Source: Bathymodiolus brooksi (Eukaryota > Mollusca > Bivalvia > Mytilida > Modiolidae). Taken from it: a stretch of DNA of 64,000 nucleotides. The stretch is from contig OY804589.1 of assembly GCA_963680875.1 (NCBI GenBank), forward strand, positions 26,028,353 to 26,092,352, read 5' to 3'. The notes beneath the pieces were generated by a model, which searched no databases, was not told the origin of the DNA, and saw only the letters and a list, made by a program, of their open reading frames with translations. Positions 1 through 12,400 of this stretch are shown here, in pieces. Both the position numbers and the translations under genes were made by a program. Each line of letters opens with the position of its first letter. Within the stretch, counting starts at the first letter, position 1.

Positions 1-240
1 TAAATCAAACCGAGAAGGATTGAAAAGAAAAAAAAAATTGATGTAAATTTTTATCTAAACGTGCGTTTTCGTATTCACCTTGCAATCCACGTGTCGTTTT
101 ACCTTTAACAAAAGTGGATACATACATATTTCCCTATGTAGACAGTGTGTACTACACACAGTTATCACGTGAATGAGAATCTAGAAAGGGTTCCACCTAT
201 TGGTAATATATTAAGCGTGCTTTTGGGGATCTTGAAACTT

Positions 241-498
241 TTATAACAGGTGAACTTTAGTCACATGCCGAGATGACAGTAATTGAACATCCGATGGCTT
301 GGGGCTCGGCTTGGGTGATATAAAGGTTAATGAAATTGCAAAGTGTATAAAATAAATTGGTAAACAAAAATGTTTTAAACATAACTTTATTTCATTACCT
401 GATACCATACGACAAGGAATGTAAGGCAATTGAAAACATCGTAGTTTCTCATCTGCATCTAGCCTCTTTAAAAATAAAATGAAATATAAATCGGGCAT
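241..498 (-). CDS. conserved 85-codon ORF inside transposon copy A
   Basis: An open frame of exactly 85 codons is kept in all three copies of the TA-flanked transposon (also 25413-25670 and 45016-45273) with only scattered substitutions. The protein starts MPD, has a mildly hydrophobic middle and a PKPSPKPSD stretch near the C terminus. I recognise no domain. It may be a chance frame preserved because the copies are young, so coding status is doubtful. Confidence 0.25.
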   Translation of the reverse strand: MPDLYFILFLKRLDADEKLRCFQLPYIPCRMVSGNEIKLCLKHFCLPIYFIHFAISLTFISPKPSPKPSDVQLLSSRHVTKVHLL

Positions 499-930
499 TT
501 ATTAACACAGTTTTTATATAATTAGATCGACGAGAAACCAATCTAATTAAAATTAGCTCTACACACTTGCTCCCCCCCCCTTTTTTTTTGTCGCTGCTTG
601 TACTTACAATTTATTTGATATTTTATGCAATCACCTTATGTTTTATTATGTTTATATGCCCCTTCGTGGGCCCTTTAATTTGGACCAATACAATCTTGTA
701 TCTTGTATAGAATTTTCTTTCACAGTATGTGGCAGATCACCACCAAACACAAGGTAGTTCACTGACACTTTGTCATAGATAAACACTGTGATAGAGCAAT
801 AAAAATATTAAATTATACCCCAATAATTACCCATGTCACTCTGGTTTACATAGGTGTTAGTTTTCTCTCTCACGAGTTGATAATCGCCTGTACAGGTGTG
901 TCTATTTTTATATAGTGCACATATTGAACT

Positions 931-1960
931 CACAGGGGCTAGGTGCGTCCGAAAAAAAACAACAAAAAACAACTATATAATACTACAAGGGGGCGAACTC
1001 ACTTGCTCCCATTTTTTTAAGTCGTCGTGTTAAATTGATCGTAACTTCGGAACGCCTTAATATTTTCAAAAAATGTTTCCACCAGTCGAAAGTCAAGTAA
1101 TTTTCCTTTCCAAAGAGACCCCAATTGTTAGTGTAGGCCTCCGAACTGCTGAGGTATCATACACGAACCAAAACAAACGGCGTGAAAATCCGAAGTCGTA
1201 CAAACGCTGGGATGACCACTTCCCATCTGTGTACAGACTCTCCCATGCGTAAACGAGTCATTTTGACTAGCTAAATACTTTCATCCATTCAAATTATGAT
1301 AAAATTTCTTACCTTACGTCAATTTATATGTCCTTTAAGTCTGTTTTTGAAAGAAATCCCATTTGCATCCTTGACAAACGCCATAGACGTGAAAATTGAG
1401 AGAGTTCTAACGGGCTTTTTGATTGGCTGAAACACTCTTGATTGGCTGAAACACTCTGTTTCAGCCAATCAAAAAGCCCGTTAGAACTCTCTCAATTTTC
1501 ACGTCTATGGCGTTTGTCAAGGATGCAAATGGGATTTCTTTCAAAAACAGACTTAAAGGACATATAAATTGACGTAAGGTAAGAAATTTTATCATAATTT
1601 GAATGGATGAAAGTATTTAGCTAGTCAAAATGACTCGTTTACGCATGGGAAAGTCTGTACACAGATGGGAAGTGGTCATCCCAGCGTTTGTACGACTTCG
1701 GATTTTCACGCCGTTTGTTTTGGTTCGTGTATGATACCTCAGCAGTTCGGAGGCCTACACTAACAATTGGGGTCTCTTTGGAAAGGAAAATTACTTGACT
1801 TTCGACTGGTGGAAACATTTTTTGAAAATATTAAGGCGTTCCGAAGTTACGATCAATTTAACACGACGACCTAAAAAAATGGGAGCAAGTGAGTTCGCCC
1901 CCTTGTAGTATTATATAGTATTTTTTTATTTTATTTTTTCGGACGCACCTAGCCCCTGTG
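931..1960. mobile_element. palindromic hAT-like foldback insertion in copy A
   Basis: The two arms (about 931-1433 and 1457-1960) are near-perfect reverse complements, separated by a short loop that contains a 19-bp repeat of the arm end. The ends read CACAGGGGCTAGGTGCGTCC and its reverse complement. The 8-bp sequence attgaact flanks both sides (923-930 and 1961-1968). Copies B and C have the uninterrupted site (near 26110 and 45710), which confirms insertion. An 8-bp duplication and CAGGGG-type ends fit the hAT superfamily. There is no transposase frame. Confidence 0.85.
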
Positions 1961-3762
1961 ATTGAACTCGGCTACTAAAAGGTCAAATACACAGTTACCT
2001 GAGGCTGATGGATTGATTTAAAAACAAACCGAGAAGGATTGTGAATCAATCAATGACCGTATTTACGTCCTTGGTAGAATATTGCCATAAATACATACAG
2101 GGTATGTACCATGTGTTTAAATTAAGAAAAGTTTGAAGATACCAAAAGGGTACTTTAAATAACATCAAATCTCGGCGTAGACGGATTTTCTGTCTTTTGT
2201 TGGCGTTTTGATAACTGAGTGTAAGAGTATTTATGCATCATGTTAAATAGTCTATGAAAAAAAATCCACGTAAAAGGACCGGTAGTAACAATAACAATTT
2301 AGATTACTTTTTGATCATTTATAAAATTAATATTTGCTACTTCCCTGCTAAGCACCCAGCATTAAGGACTGTTTTTTTTTTATCTTACTTTTCATTCTGT
2401 AACACCAAGGGACAATAAAACACACATAATTTATTTCTCCCAGATTACCAAAAAGAAAAAAGAGAAAAACAATAATATATACTGTATATATATATATCAA
2501 ATGCTTTTGTAAAAAGAAATCTATGTAAAACAAACTTTTCCACAAAATGCAGACATTGAATAGTCTCTCTCACGAAATTTCAACTTAACTTTAAACTACA
2601 ATGTATTCTTTTTTCTACAAATTTTGCAAGTTTCCTTTTTGATATCTTTCACCTGAGACAGTGAGGGTCTCTTAAACTGTAATAAATACAGGTAACATGT
2701 GATTGATTATGTACACTTATCAAAATATTACGTCATTAGCCTTACGATAGGTGACACACAATTAAAAAAAAAACTGCAAATTTTGTGTCTTATGATGATT
2801 ATTTTCCTCCACACTCGCTAAGGAAGGAACCAACCAATTAACTTTTGTATGTTTTATCCTCTCAAGCCATTTTTTTTCATGAAAAACAAATTAGATTTCT
2901 TTTCTTAACATAAGTTTGTTTTTTCTCATTATTTTGATTCCAATGACAGATTGTACTTCAACATGTTCGATCTTTCATTACCCTTGTCTCGGATTGAAAC
3001 CACTCGTAATTGTCTCACAAAATTAATTCCGACCCCGGGACAAATGTACAGTTAACTTATATATTTGAAGGGTGATATAATTTAAAAGAGAAATGTTTAT
3101 ACAGCACTTAAAAGTGTGTAACCATTAGTGTATGGGGTTGGAAGTAATTTTTTTTTACCGAAAGTTGTTAAAATCTTTTCACAGATAAACATTTCTGTCG
3201 TTTTTACACATGCATTCAAAATCAAAACATTCACAAACATTTGCATGTGGATTATAACCCATTAAAAGGTACGCTCGTCATTAAATTGCTTTTCTACATT
3301 TCAGACAGGTGTGTGTTACTGTTTAGTGTTGATTGACAGGCGAGGATAATCTCCACGTGGTGCTTACTCGAGCGTTAAGATACTTTGTGTAATATTAAAT
3401 AAGACAACACTGCACTTGAAATTAATGACAGGATATGTATGACCTTTCTTTACGACCTTATCACTTCAAAGATAAGCATAATTTCTTATCAGATCCCACA
3501 TGCAATAAAAATGACCACATTTGCATTTATTTTTAAGGCAAACTTTATACGACCGAGATACTTTGTACACGTAGGTTTATAAAATACATTTGCTCATTGT
3601 GCGCGACGGATCCGCGATCAACGTGATTCCGCGATGGTGATGAAAATGATAGAATTTGTCCACAATCATGGTCCGCGTTGAATCATCGCGACGGTCCGCG
3701 AACTGTCGATATCTTCCTTGAAAGGATCGCGGATATTGCGTTTTCCGTTTGGACTATAGGTA

Positions 3763-6700
3763 TGTCGGCACGTAACAGTTATATAACATAAAAATAAAAT
3801 AAGCACCGCTTCATCCAAAATAGGTTTTTTTTCATAAGCCCCCAATTATTGAATATATATTTTCTTCCGGGATACTGAAATAGTTATTACTACCGGGATA
3901 CTGAGGTAGGTTTAATGGTCTATCGATGCTACTTCTAAAATGAATTAAAATAGTTTGATCCAAAAGCAGTAGATGTTTTTTGGGCACAATCCAACATATC
4001 CTTAAGAAGAGTTTGAAGATACCACAGGGGCAATCAGAATCCGTATATGCGTTCTGTCATGGGCATAAGTTATTGTTTGCATGATTGACAGACAATATTC
4101 ATCATATTGTTTTCTAGCTTCTGAACTGTCGATCGAGAAAAAAATAAAATATTCTAGACAGGCAGCATATAACCAGTCAATGGGGTTTGCAATTAATATT
4201 TCGCATGCACAATAGCGACCCACACCACAAGGTGTGGAAAATAGAAATATTCTTCTGTGGTTTAAATGCGTATTAACTGCATTACATGTAAACTGTATTA
4301 TTCTGTTTGATAAAGTCCTTTAACTAGAACAGAATTTTGTTTACCCTTGAGTGAACTAGTATTGTAATAAAATATCGTGAACGTGATGTAAAAGTATGAA
4401 AGCATTTGAAGGTATATTTTAAATGAAGTTGAAACATGTTGCCATTTGATATCAATTCGGTTGTATTTAATTTTGACGATTTTAATTACGGAAGACGATC
4501 ACAACCATATTTTTTTTTAACAATTGCAACTCAGCTGTTTTTTTTCATAGCATATAATAAAATGAAAAAATATATATCCCACTGTCGGAACAGTTCCAAC
4601 ATTCAATAGAAAAATCGTAGAAATAATATCATTTAGTGTCCGTCGTCTGTTATCCATAGCTTTTCATATTAATATTTAATCTTTTTCTTAGAAACTGCAA
4701 AACCAAATGTTTTATTTTACGTTATCAAGTTCTCTCAACCCGCACCTTGGCATTTTTTTTTTATAGATTTATGATGGTTGTCCGTAAAAATGTACTGGAA
4801 TATATCATAACATTGGTTGTCGTTAAGAATAAAGTATGGTTAAAAAAGTGTTTAAAAAAATTTCAAATATGACAAAGTTCTATTCCTCAAATAAATCTAT
4901 CTATTACTTCTTTAAGGTTAATACCAAAATTTCGACCAGTTATTCGACAATCGATGTTAATAAGTTTCTGAATTGATATGATCTCAATATGTACATTATC
5001 AATGTCATAGCAGACAATGAAACCAAAATTGGTCTGTATGAGATATATTTTTTAAATTATTAAAGCCACATTTGTTAAGGTGACGAAAAAATGAATTACG
5101 AAAAAATACAATTTGAACGTGAAATAATAGATGTGGTACGTAGTTCTTACATTTAAAGATGACATTTTTAGATCAGATTTCTTGAGATCATTCATGCAAT
5201 TTCAGCATCATAATATAACCTCTGACAAATGAAGCGATCAAAATAATGAGAGATTTTATCACGTGAAACAAACCGTCGAAAACAGGAGACCGTCGAAAAT
5301 GGGTGACGTTGTGACATTACTATTCGTTCACTTTAATTTCATAATACAGTTTCAGAACATGTTTTTATTCCTGAAATCAATCCACATTGCATATTAAGTC
5401 AAATTTATGCTTTGTTTATTGAGTTTTATTATGCCATGTTTTTGTTTTTGTTTTTTTAAAGATGTGCATTATAATACAATGATACGTACATTCTGTATTC
5501 TGAAAAAAATGACGTTCAGTGCTTTTCATTACCTGACTTTGTCGGTCCGCTGTGAGGAATTAGATGCACATATTAACTAACTGTATTTATTTATGAAAAG
5601 CACATATTGTGAATACATTTTGGAGAAAATTTTATCGACATCTGAGGTGGGGCCGATTTTGGCTCTTATAGCTCCCAGTCCTTTGTAGTTTAAGTTTCAC
5701 TTCAATCCATTGAGTGGTTATTTAGGAGTTGCGGGTTGCAGAATCATCCCCCTACCCCCTCCACCCGGCCTTCAATGAAAAATCTAAAAACCATTGTGCA
5801 CAACTACAATGTATTTCAAGTACATTATACAGTTTAAGTCAATCCATTGCGTGGTTACAGTCAGGGGAGTTGCGGATTGCAGAAATCTTACAGACGAACG
5901 GACGAACGGACGGACATCAAGTGTTTGAGCAACGGGCGTAAAAACCTCATTACACTAAAAGATCAAACAACAAAAATGTATCAAAGTTCTCGAGAAATAT
6001 GTTTACGGAAATCAGGTGTGAGATATGCATAAACCATTTTGTCGAGATTATTTTCACACTTTCATGTGCAGTTGTAGATATTAATTTATTACAAATAAAT
6101 TGTAGTCAGAATTGTTTGCTAAAAATGTGTAAAAAAAATTGTACAGACATCCATTGGTAGATATAAATAATATAAACGTACCCGGACAAAGGATTTGTTC
6201 ACACTTTCTTGTGCAGATACCTCGGGCAGATGCAGAGATTGTTACAAATAAATTGCTGCTAATTTTTTTTTTTATTAATATGTTACTTTTGTATTTTAAT
6301 GTACACTATACCAACGCGTATTTTTACTGATCTTTACTTGAAAAGTAAAAGGCAACATTTTCGGGTATTTGTATACAAATCAAACTTATATTTTTTTTCA
6401 TATGAAATTGCAGAATTTCGAATTCAAGAACTATTTGACCCATTATTTAAAGAGAAGTGACCATTTTCTTGGGACACTCAAGTATCTACACACTGTCTCA
6501 GTTTCATCATCCGATTCTCTCGTAATAGGTTTTCGTTGTATGTTTTATAAATGAGATCAATTGTTAAATTAATTATTCGAAGTATTGATTGAATTTACTT
6601 TTTAAATTACCTTTGACTTTTCTCGTCTCGTCAAGGAATAAGAAATGTATCCAATCTTGCTTGTTTTCTTGGTCTATAATTTTCGTCCATTTTATGATTT

Positions 6701-6974
6701 CTAAATAGCACGTGTACATGTAGTTGTAAAATTGACCGCAGAAATAATGTTTAATTAGCGTGAGAAAATAGTTGATATCTGGTACCTCGGAACCAATCAG
6801 AATGGAATAATCTTTGAACTACTGACGGCGAATACGTATATGAATCAGCGAACACATCCAACGTGTATTTACAATGTGTAAGAATATTTTACTACAGGAC
6901 ACGAGTTAACCATTCATGAAAAAGTTATTTATTGAACTGCTTAATTAACGTTGTATAACATATGCTTTGCGAAT
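3763..6974. other. intergenic, no gene recognised
   Basis: No credible exon or long frame is seen. The stretch contains A/T-rich sequence, a short segment at 4577-4620 that also occurs near 35503-35555, a small GACGAACG-type microsatellite near 5892-5915, and two related segments near 6050-6110 and 6190-6260 that look like an old tandem duplication of about 150 bp. Confidence 0.5.
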
Positions 6975-7012
6975 TTTAGGGGGGCGCACGCCCCCCTCTA
7001 AATCCGCCACTG
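6975..7012 (-). mobile_element. orphan hAT-type terminal inverted repeat
   Basis: The reverse complement of this stretch starts CAGTGGCGGATTTAG and runs into the perfect hairpin GGGGGGCGCACGCCCCCC. CAGTGGCGGAT is a typical hAT terminus. No matching second end is visible nearby, so this is a truncated remnant. Confidence 0.5.
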
Positions 7013-7438
7013 GTCCTGTTCTGCAATGAAAAAATGATCATGAGGGGAACAATTTAGTAGTACAGGTATTATACATTCTGCAATGAAAAAATGTTCTTGG
7101 GGGGAGGGGGGGACAATATAGTAGTATTTTAGTATCTCAGTGCATCTGAAATCTAGTCTGATAAGAGGGGTGGCATTTGATGGGAGTGGCGTTATAAGAG
7201 GGGGAGTACTGTATCAAGTATACCTCGACATGGGTGAGAATCAAGATAGAAAATCTTAGTAGTGATAGAGCTAAAAGTCTATAATAGGTTTAAATAAATC
7301 TTAACCAACAATAGACAGTGAAATTTTAATTATTGTTTTATGATATTTTACCTTAAAAATTCAAACAAAATTGTGGATTTCTATAATCTTTATTGAATGA
7401 TAGTTGGATAGGCAACTACCTGTACAATTAATACCTAA

Positions 7439-7941
7439 AGCCCCTGTTACACGGTAAAGCAAGTATCATGATGCTTGTATCATAGACCAGAAAATACAGT
7501 ATAAACAGTGCTATTACTCTGTATCATGCAACTTTTAGAAGTTGCATGATACACACTTTGGGATAGAACATGTTCTATTCTGTATAGCAAGGATCACGAT
7601 ACATTTTTATCTCTGACCAATCAGAGATCTTGGTTTGAGGTCAGGAGGTTACAACATCATCAACAAATAAAAACACATGGTCGGCACATGGTAAATAAAA
7701 CATGACTGGTAAGGGGAAAAAGTAGTGATGTTATTTGGTCAAAGGAACAGATGGAGAGTCTCCTCAATTTGTGTGATAATGTCTTCATTGTCAGGATTTT
7801 CCATTTTGGCGAAAACAATTTGTAAACAAACTCTGCATGAAGCGTGCTACTTGATTTAGTGTGTAAACTGACAAGGATCATGATACAAAAAGTTGCATGA
7901 TACAAGTATCGCGATACTTGCTTTACCGTGTAACAGGGCCT
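7439..7941. mobile_element. 503-bp MITE with 3-bp TAA duplication
   Basis: Terminal inverted repeats of about 43 bp begin AG(C/G)CCCTGTTACACGG and continue through GTAAAGCAAGTATC. They are flanked by TAA on both sides (7436-7438 and 7942-7944). An internal hairpin around 7521-7553 (gtatcatgcaactt mirrored) adds structure. A 3-bp TAA/TTA duplication suggests PIF/Harbinger. It is non-coding. Confidence 0.7.
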
Positions 7942-7944
7942 TAA

Positions 7945-8171
7945 CACTACAGAGAAATGTTTGAAGTAATCAGAAGCTGTAAATCAAAGTATAACTGCCA
8001 ATATAATTGCCTAAAGGATAATAATCTGACGGTTGATCAATGCAAACACCACTAACAACTGACTGGGGATGAACTCGGCAGCTACAGAAGGGTAAACATG
8101 TTCTGCTCCACTAGTGGCACCTGTCTCTTTAAAATAAAAACAACATGAACATTATCTGATATGGTTGGTTG
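7945..8171. other. intergenic with mussel-type repeat fragment
   Basis: No gene is seen. At about 8056-8130 lies a short fragment (gtaaacatgttctgctccac) of a repeat that I associate with mussel sequences and that is related in type to the one at 33085-33310. Confidence 0.4.
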
Positions 8172-8375
8172 ATTTATGCTGTTTAAATCCACTTTCAACA
8201 ATATTTCAGCTATATCGTGGCAGTAAGTTTTATTGGTGGAGGGAACCGGAGAAAATCACAGATCCACCGTAAGTCACATAATGTTGTATCGAGTACACCT
8301 CGATTGAGAGAGGTTCAAACTCACAACGTTAGTGGTAATAAGCCCTGAATGCATTGGTTATTGCAAATTGGACAT
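8172..8375 (-). repeat. SINE family 2 copy
   Basis: Read on the minus strand it carries the family-2 body (CTCCGGTTCCCTCCACCAAT-like) and the tail ending tattgttgaaagtgg. The family is tRNA-derived, with an internal box resembling GAGTTCGAATC in better copies (58968, 61028). Confidence 0.65.
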
Positions 8376-8754
8376 CACAATACTGACAAAATTAACACCA
8401 ACCCTGCAACTAAGATTTGCGATTTTGATCCCTACGAGTGTTACTTTTATATAAAAAGATAATCTATGACAAATATTCCAGTCACTATGGTAACAAGGTT
8501 AAGTGTTATTTTACATACTCAAGATTCATCCATAAAAAAACAACCTCCACAACATAATAGAGATGGATGGGGTTACCCTTGTGATGGTTCCTGGTAAAAC
8601 TTCTTTAAAAATGATGTAAACATTAAAATGAAAGCAAAATAAAAGTAAATAACATATCTATTACTTGTAACATTTAGACTTTGACAAGTAACAATAAAAA
8701 TAGAACAATAGAACAATTACGATGAAATATTGTAGCTGTCTGAATGTGGCTAGA

Positions 8755-8875
8755 AAGTTATGACAATTTTCTCCTGGTACTCCAGTTTCCTCCACATAAA
8801 AAATGACCCACTTCATATGACTTAAATATTATTGAAAGTGGCATTGAACACCATTACCCATAGCACCATAAAAGA
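8755..8875 (+). repeat. SINE family 2 fragment (3' half)
   Basis: It contains the body tctcctggtactccagtttc and the tail attattgaaagtggcattg followed by accattaccc. The head is missing. Confidence 0.55.
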
Positions 8876-8936
8876 GCATAAAAATAGTATAATCCCGCTA
8901 TACAATCCTTCTAGTTCATATGAATGAGATATTGTT

Positions 8937-9187
8937 TAAATATATGTTGTGGTTGTGGTCGTTGGATTTACGTCTGCAGTCAGTGTCTATTACAACTCTA
9001 ATTTTGAGATCAAATCCTGTACTTATAGCTAGGTGTGCTCTATACAACTTTATGTAAGATATAGTTTGTCAGTGACTTGCAGCATGCAGATTAGTTTTCT
9101 CCATGTAATGGTTTCCTTCACTAATAAAACTGAGAATCACAATATGTGAACTGAAATATTGTTGAAAGCGACGTTAAACACCCATAT
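8937..9187 (+). repeat. SINE family 2 copy
   Basis: A degenerate head (gtggtcgttggatttacg) is followed by the body and a tail gaaatattgttgaaagcgac ending in ttaaacaccc. It lies just downstream of the last recognised GH18 exon. Confidence 0.6.
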
Positions 9188-9287
9188 CGTGAACACTTAT
9201 ACATGAGAAATTAGAAAGGTTATATCCTATTACAAGGACTATAAAGAAAGTGTGCATTATACATCACCAACTGTGGTATGAACTTAC

Positions 9288-9443
9288 ACTAGTGTATCCT
9301 GTCTGTTCACATTCTCCTTTACCAATAGCTATGGCATGGCAACCATGCATCTTTGACAGTTTGTAGGCATGGCAATAAAAAGGAATTCCAACAATTACTT
9401 TGTCCTTTCCTATCTTTGAAGCCCAGTAATTTGCTGACCAAGC
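9288..9443 (-). CDS. GH18 gene, downstream barrel exon
   Basis: The acceptor is tttgtag|GCTTGG and the donor ACTAGT|gtaagt. The exon has 52 codons and phase 0 at both borders. It encodes [19 protein letters not shown] and then [10 protein letters not shown], which matches the GH18 strand that follows the M-x-Y-D region. It does not join in phase to the exon at 12338-12462. Confidence 0.75.
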
Positions 9444-12400
9444 CTACAAAAGAAAACCCTGTTATTTTAACTATCTAAAGCTTTATATTTGAGCGATAAA
9501 TATTGTTCGAGGGTGTAGAGTCAAACGTTTTTCCGCCTAATTCCTAAATGGTTGCAGGTTATGGAGTCGAAAGTATTGCCTAATTGGTTACAAGTTATGT
9601 TGTCAAAGGTCACATTCTAAATAATCATTATCATTTGTTTTACCATCTTTGGCAATATTTTTCAGCCGTACCGTGGCTTAACATTTTAATTAAATGTATT
9701 CAAATTAATGGTTTGCTTATGGTGTTTAATGTCACCCCACTTTCAACGATATTTCAGTGGTATATCAGTATTCAAATTAAACAAAGAAATCATCACATGA
9801 ACACCTTATCAACTTAAGTAAACCACATCGATTGTGTAATGATGACTGTGCTCGGCTTGATTGTGGTAGATCGTGGATACGACCCCCGGTCAGGTCAAAA
9901 CCAACAGCCACAATATAAGTGAAATATTGTTGAAATGGTGTTAAACACACATAACTTTCCGATAACAAAAGTGAATGCAAGGCTTTTCTCATGAAATATT
10001 GTCCGATCTTAAATCAAGAATTAACATAGAATGAGTAAGTCAATCATAAACAGTATGTTTGGGGGTTCATTACTTTTTGTTCACTACTCTTAAAAATAAA
10101 TAAATTAAATCGTACCGAATTATTGGTATTGAAGAAGTGTTTATCATATCATTCGGGAAACAATGGCGAGTTATAAGCTGTCAGGGGGTCCAACAGACCC
10201 CACCCATTATAATCATAACCCATCATATTCACAAAATCTACAGCTCTGTAAAAGAATTTGAATCCCGTTCAGGTGAGGTGCACTCGAAACAACATTATGT
10301 GATAAAGTTTGTCAGTGACTTGCGACCTGTCTGTGGTTTTCTGCGGGTATTCCGATTTTCTCAATCAATAAAACTGAAATATTGTTGAAAGTGGCATTAA
10401 ACGCCATAACCCTAACCCCCTGTTTCTGGTTTCCTGTTCATGTTTAATAAGTGAAAGAAACAAATGGTACCATATCTTGGTTCAGCTTTTTTGAAATGCA
10501 TAGTGGAAAAAAATACTCCCTGAGTTCTGTTATTTACTGTTTTATCTCCATAAACAAATCATTAGTAGCACATGGCAATACAAATTAAAATCTTGGTCAT
10601 TTTTTAAAGCAAAATTGTGAAAAATTAACATGTTTACATAACCTATATTTCCTCATCTTCTGAAAGAAGAGGGACAAGAGAAAAAAACATTTCCTGGATT
10701 TAATAATTGTTTATTCTCTCCTTATCTATTAAAATCCTGTACTTGCATTGACCAATTCTATTTTGAACCAAAAATTGCAATTTTCCATTTCGGAATTTTG
10801 AGAAAATAATAGCAATAGAATATACTAGTATGGCTTTTTCACTTGAAAAGGAAAATTAACTGTTAGGTACAATTTTTGGTGAACAAATTAAAATTTAAGA
10901 ACTAGATTTGAAATTTTTATCGATTGTGTCTTTTTTTTAATATAAACACATTGGTGGTGTAATGGTTAGTGTACTTGTCCCAAGCTTGGCAGATCATAAT
11001 GTTCCACGATTCAGATCAAACAAAAGACTACACAATATTGTATTTGTTACTTCTACACTAAGAATGAAGCGTTACCAAGTAAGAGTAAAGAATGTTTGAC
11101 TGGGAGTCAGTATAATGTGTCCTGATGGAGCAACATCTACCTACAGAGTGCTATTTCAGTGAGCTAGCACTAAACTAGTAACTAGAGGCTCACTTGATCC
11201 TTATCTCTCACCATGTCATCAATCATTAATTTATTAGTGTTATTGCAGTAAGCTAGCACTACAGTGACGTAATGGTTAGCGTGCTCGCCTCGAGTGCGAT
11301 AGATCGTAAGTTCAAGCCCCGATTGGGTGAAACCAAAGACTATAAAATTGGTATTTGTTGCTTCTCCGCTAAGCATGCAGCATTAAGGAGAAAGAGCAAA
11401 AACTGGTTGGCTCGGACTCAGGATAATGTGTCAGAGTGGAGCGACATGTCTATCTGTGGACTGTTGTTGCAGTGAGCTAGCACTATAAAAACCCAGTAAA
11501 CGTGTTGGACTAGTACAAAGCGGACCTTATCATCATTTTATTGAAAATTAACTTGTTTTCACCATGATATAGCTGGAAAATTGATGAGTTGGCATTAAAC
11601 AACAATCACTCACTCAATTAATTATTCAATAATTATTGATACAGAAAGTATATTCAGTAAGGGTTGTGGTTTCTGAGTATACAGTTTGGAACATATCTTG
11701 ATCCTTTTTTTTTTATAAAGATAACGTATATATCATTTTTTTTCATAAAGATAACGTATATATCATTTTTTTTTATAAAGATAACGTATATATCCTTTTT
11801 TTTTATATAAAGATAACGTATATATCATTTTTTTTTTATATAAAGATAACGTATATATCCTTTTTTTTTTATAAAGATAACGTATATATCCTTTTTTTTT
11901 CATAAAGATAACGTATATATCCTTTTTTTTTTATAAAGATAACGTATATATCCTTTTTTTTCATAAAGATAACGTATATATCCTTTTTTTTTTATAAAGA
12001 TAACGTATATATCCTTTTTTTTTATAAAGATAACGTATATATCCTTTTTTTTTCATAAAGATAACGTATATATCCTTTTTTTTTGTAAAGATAACGTATA
12101 TATCCTTTTTTTTCATAAAGATAACGTATATATCCTTTTTTTTTATAAAGATAACGTATATATCCTTTTTTTTTTATAAAGATAACGTATATATCCTTTT
12201 TTTTTTATAAAGATAACGTATATATCCTTTTTTTTTTTATAAAGATAACGTATATATCCTTTTTTTTTCATAAAGATAACGTATATATCCTTTTTTTTTG
12301 TAAAGATAACGTATATATCAAAATATTAACTACTTACTTTTTGAAATAATCAGACTCATAAATAACTTCTGCCATTTCTTTCGTTGCAGCAACAGCTGCT

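Larger units (their letters stand above)
1..3760 (+). mobile_element. TA-flanked DNA transposon, copy A (5'-truncated by window)
   Basis: This is the 3' portion of the element seen complete at 24607-27861 and 44247-47251. It begins inside the element at the window edge and ends with the terminal motif TTGCGTTTTCCGTTTGG plus ACTATAGG at 3760, followed by the dinucleotide TA. Alignment by eye to the other copies is continuous except for a 1030-bp hAT-like insertion at 931-1960 and internal gaps near 2260-2910. No transposase frame is visible, so it is probably non-autonomous. The TA target and CAGT-type 5' terminus of the other copies suggest the Tc1/mariner/pogo group. That class is inference. 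Confidence 0.75.

Noticed and set aside
5729..6032. Overlapping 60-70-codon frames (MRVAESSPYPLHPA and others)
   Set aside because: There is no splice context or family match, and the region contains a microsatellite and duplicated words typical of decayed repeats.
7660..7947. 95-codon minus-strand frame
   Set aside because: It lies wholly within the MITE at 7439-7941 and covers its terminal repeat.
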